The position numbers and the translations under genes were made by a program. A DNA stretch of 64,000 bases from Alkaliphilus oremlandii OhILAs (GTDB lineage Bacteria; Bacillota; Clostridia; Peptostreptococcales; Natronincolaceae). Positions 63,495 to 64,000 of this stretch are shown piece by piece. The notes under the pieces were generated by a model, which saw nothing but the letters and a program-made list of their open reading frames with translations, was not told where the DNA came from and made no database searches. The DNA is taken from contig NC_009922.1 of NCBI RefSeq assembly GCF_000018325.1, forward strand, positions 1,240,001 through 1,304,000, written 5' to 3'. The stretch's first letter is position 1; each line of letters starts with the position of its first letter.

Positions 63495-63577
63495 TGGTGC
63501 CGCTGATGGGAATCGAACCCATATGGTTTCCCGTACGATTTTGAGTCGTATGCGTCTGCCAGTTCCGCCACAGCGAC
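63495..63577 (-). tRNA. tRNA-Leu (CAA anticodon)
   Basis: On the minus strand an 83-nt cloverleaf with a long variable arm is formed: acceptor GTCGCTG with CAGCGGC (one G-T pair), encoded 3' CCA, anticodon loop CTCAAAA with anticodon CAA (plus-strand TTG at 63541-63543), a class II variable arm and T loop TTCGATT. It is convergent with the histidine kinase gene, which ends 27 nt away. Confidence 0.95.
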
Positions 63578-63798
63578 GTATTTAATTACAGAGTTAATAT
63601 TAACACAGAATATGGATCACTGTCAATGGTTTTTACTTTATATATCGAAAGATATTCTATGTTTATAAAAATATTGATTGGATATTGCATGATTTTTTGA
63701 TATTGTTATTATGGATAATTCATTCTAAAAAAGATTGATTTTAGGGAACAAAATTCTTTTTAATTCGTCAAATAATAATAGGGAAGGGAGTTGAAACT

Positions 63799-64000
63799 TT
63801 GAGTTTACAGGAGGCCTCCTTAATCGAACAATCAAAGGCAGGAAATATCGATAGTTTTGAGCAATTAATCCTTGCCCACCAAAAGAAAGCTTTTAATATT
63901 GCCTATCGGATTCTAGGAAATCTAGAAGATGCCAATGATGTTACACAAGAAGCTTTATTAAAAGCATATAAAGGAATCAGTAAATTTAATGCTAAAAGCA
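63799..64000 (+). CDS. ECF-type RNA polymerase sigma factor, N-terminal part only
   Basis: A TTG at 63799, 8 nt after GGGAAGGGAG, opens a frame that reaches the end of the window (67 codons). The translation starts SLQEASLIEQSKAGNIDSF and contains AFNIAYRILGNLEDANDVTQ followed by EALLKAYKGISKF. This is region 2 of ECF sigma factors (SigW-like), which bind the -10 and core polymerase. The rest of the gene, and any anti-sigma factor, lies outside the window. Confidence 0.85.
   Translation, partial: MSLQEASLIEQSKAGNIDSFEQLILAHQKKAFNIAYRILGNLEDANDVTQEALLKAYKGISKFNAKS

Noticed and set aside
1..64000. CRISPR arrays, insertion sequences, prophage or integrase genes
   Set aside because: I saw no regularly spaced repeats, transposase motifs, phage genes or flanking duplications.

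Overview
The window reads as a contiguous, gene-dense stretch of chromosome from a low-GC, spore-forming anaerobe of the class Clostridia. The evidence is AT-rich coding sequence with many GTG and TTG starts, strong GGAGG-type ribosome binding sites, an anaerobic ribonucleotide reductase activase, a SpoVB-type flippase, a SleB-type cortex hydrolase, a DegS/DegU pair and CheW. The general gene style resembles Alkaliphilus and its relatives, but that genus assignment is an impression from memory, not a computed result. I see no prophage, insertion sequence, CRISPR array or integration site.

Layout. 1-6.1 kb: nrdG, a broken DUF2812-like membrane gene, a membrane-anchored helix-turn-helix protein, a fluoride (crcB-type) riboswitch controlling a cation:proton antiporter, then DUF2500, NUDIX, a Cys-rich small protein, a secreted metallo-beta-lactamase-fold lipoprotein and DUF3006. 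6.2-14.4 kb: histidine phosphatase, SagB-type oxidoreductase, Xaa-Pro aminopeptidase, YusW-like lipoprotein, 3-methyladenine glycosylase, FMN-dependent alpha-hydroxy-acid dehydrogenase, polysaccharide deacetylase and a LysM-SleB hydrolase. 14.5-25.8 kb: asd-dapA-dapB (lysine/diaminopimelate), tRNA-Val, a DAACS-type symporter, oligoendopeptidase F, three small unknown genes, NAD kinase, an RluA-type pseudouridine synthase and an NdpA-type nucleoid protein. 25.8-31.7 kb: a short FtsH-like protease with a hairpin over its ribosome binding site, then a structured leader with a terminator (candidate molybdenum-cofactor riboswitch) ahead of two MoeA genes and a MOSC protein.

31.7-47.8 kb: SpoVB-like flippase, a degenerate GGDEF protein, two tiny Cys-rich genes (one, missed by length filters, behind a perfect consensus promoter), a heterodimeric ABC exporter with one degenerate ATP site, a MocR-type regulator, a lipid kinase, MarR, and a 1822-residue signalling protein (pseudokinase, AAA ATPase, TPR, GAF, GGDEF, GAF). 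47.8-57.4 kb: hutH-hutI, a head-to-head pair of helical unknowns, YnzC (DUF896), CheW, a secreted unknown, degS-degU, DegV and a LysR regulator. 57.5-64 kb: a small alarmone synthetase overlapping the first gene of a YknXYZ/MacAB-type efflux system, followed by its probable two-component system, tRNA-Leu, and the start of an ECF sigma factor cut by the window edge.

The most interesting signals are regulatory: the fluoride riboswitch on an antiporter, the moeA leader with its own terminator and a second promoter downstream, the ftsH leader hairpin, the consensus promoter on a 46-residue Cys-rich peptide, and the overlap of an alarmone synthetase with an efflux operon. Most assignments rest on motifs read by eye; no database search was possible.
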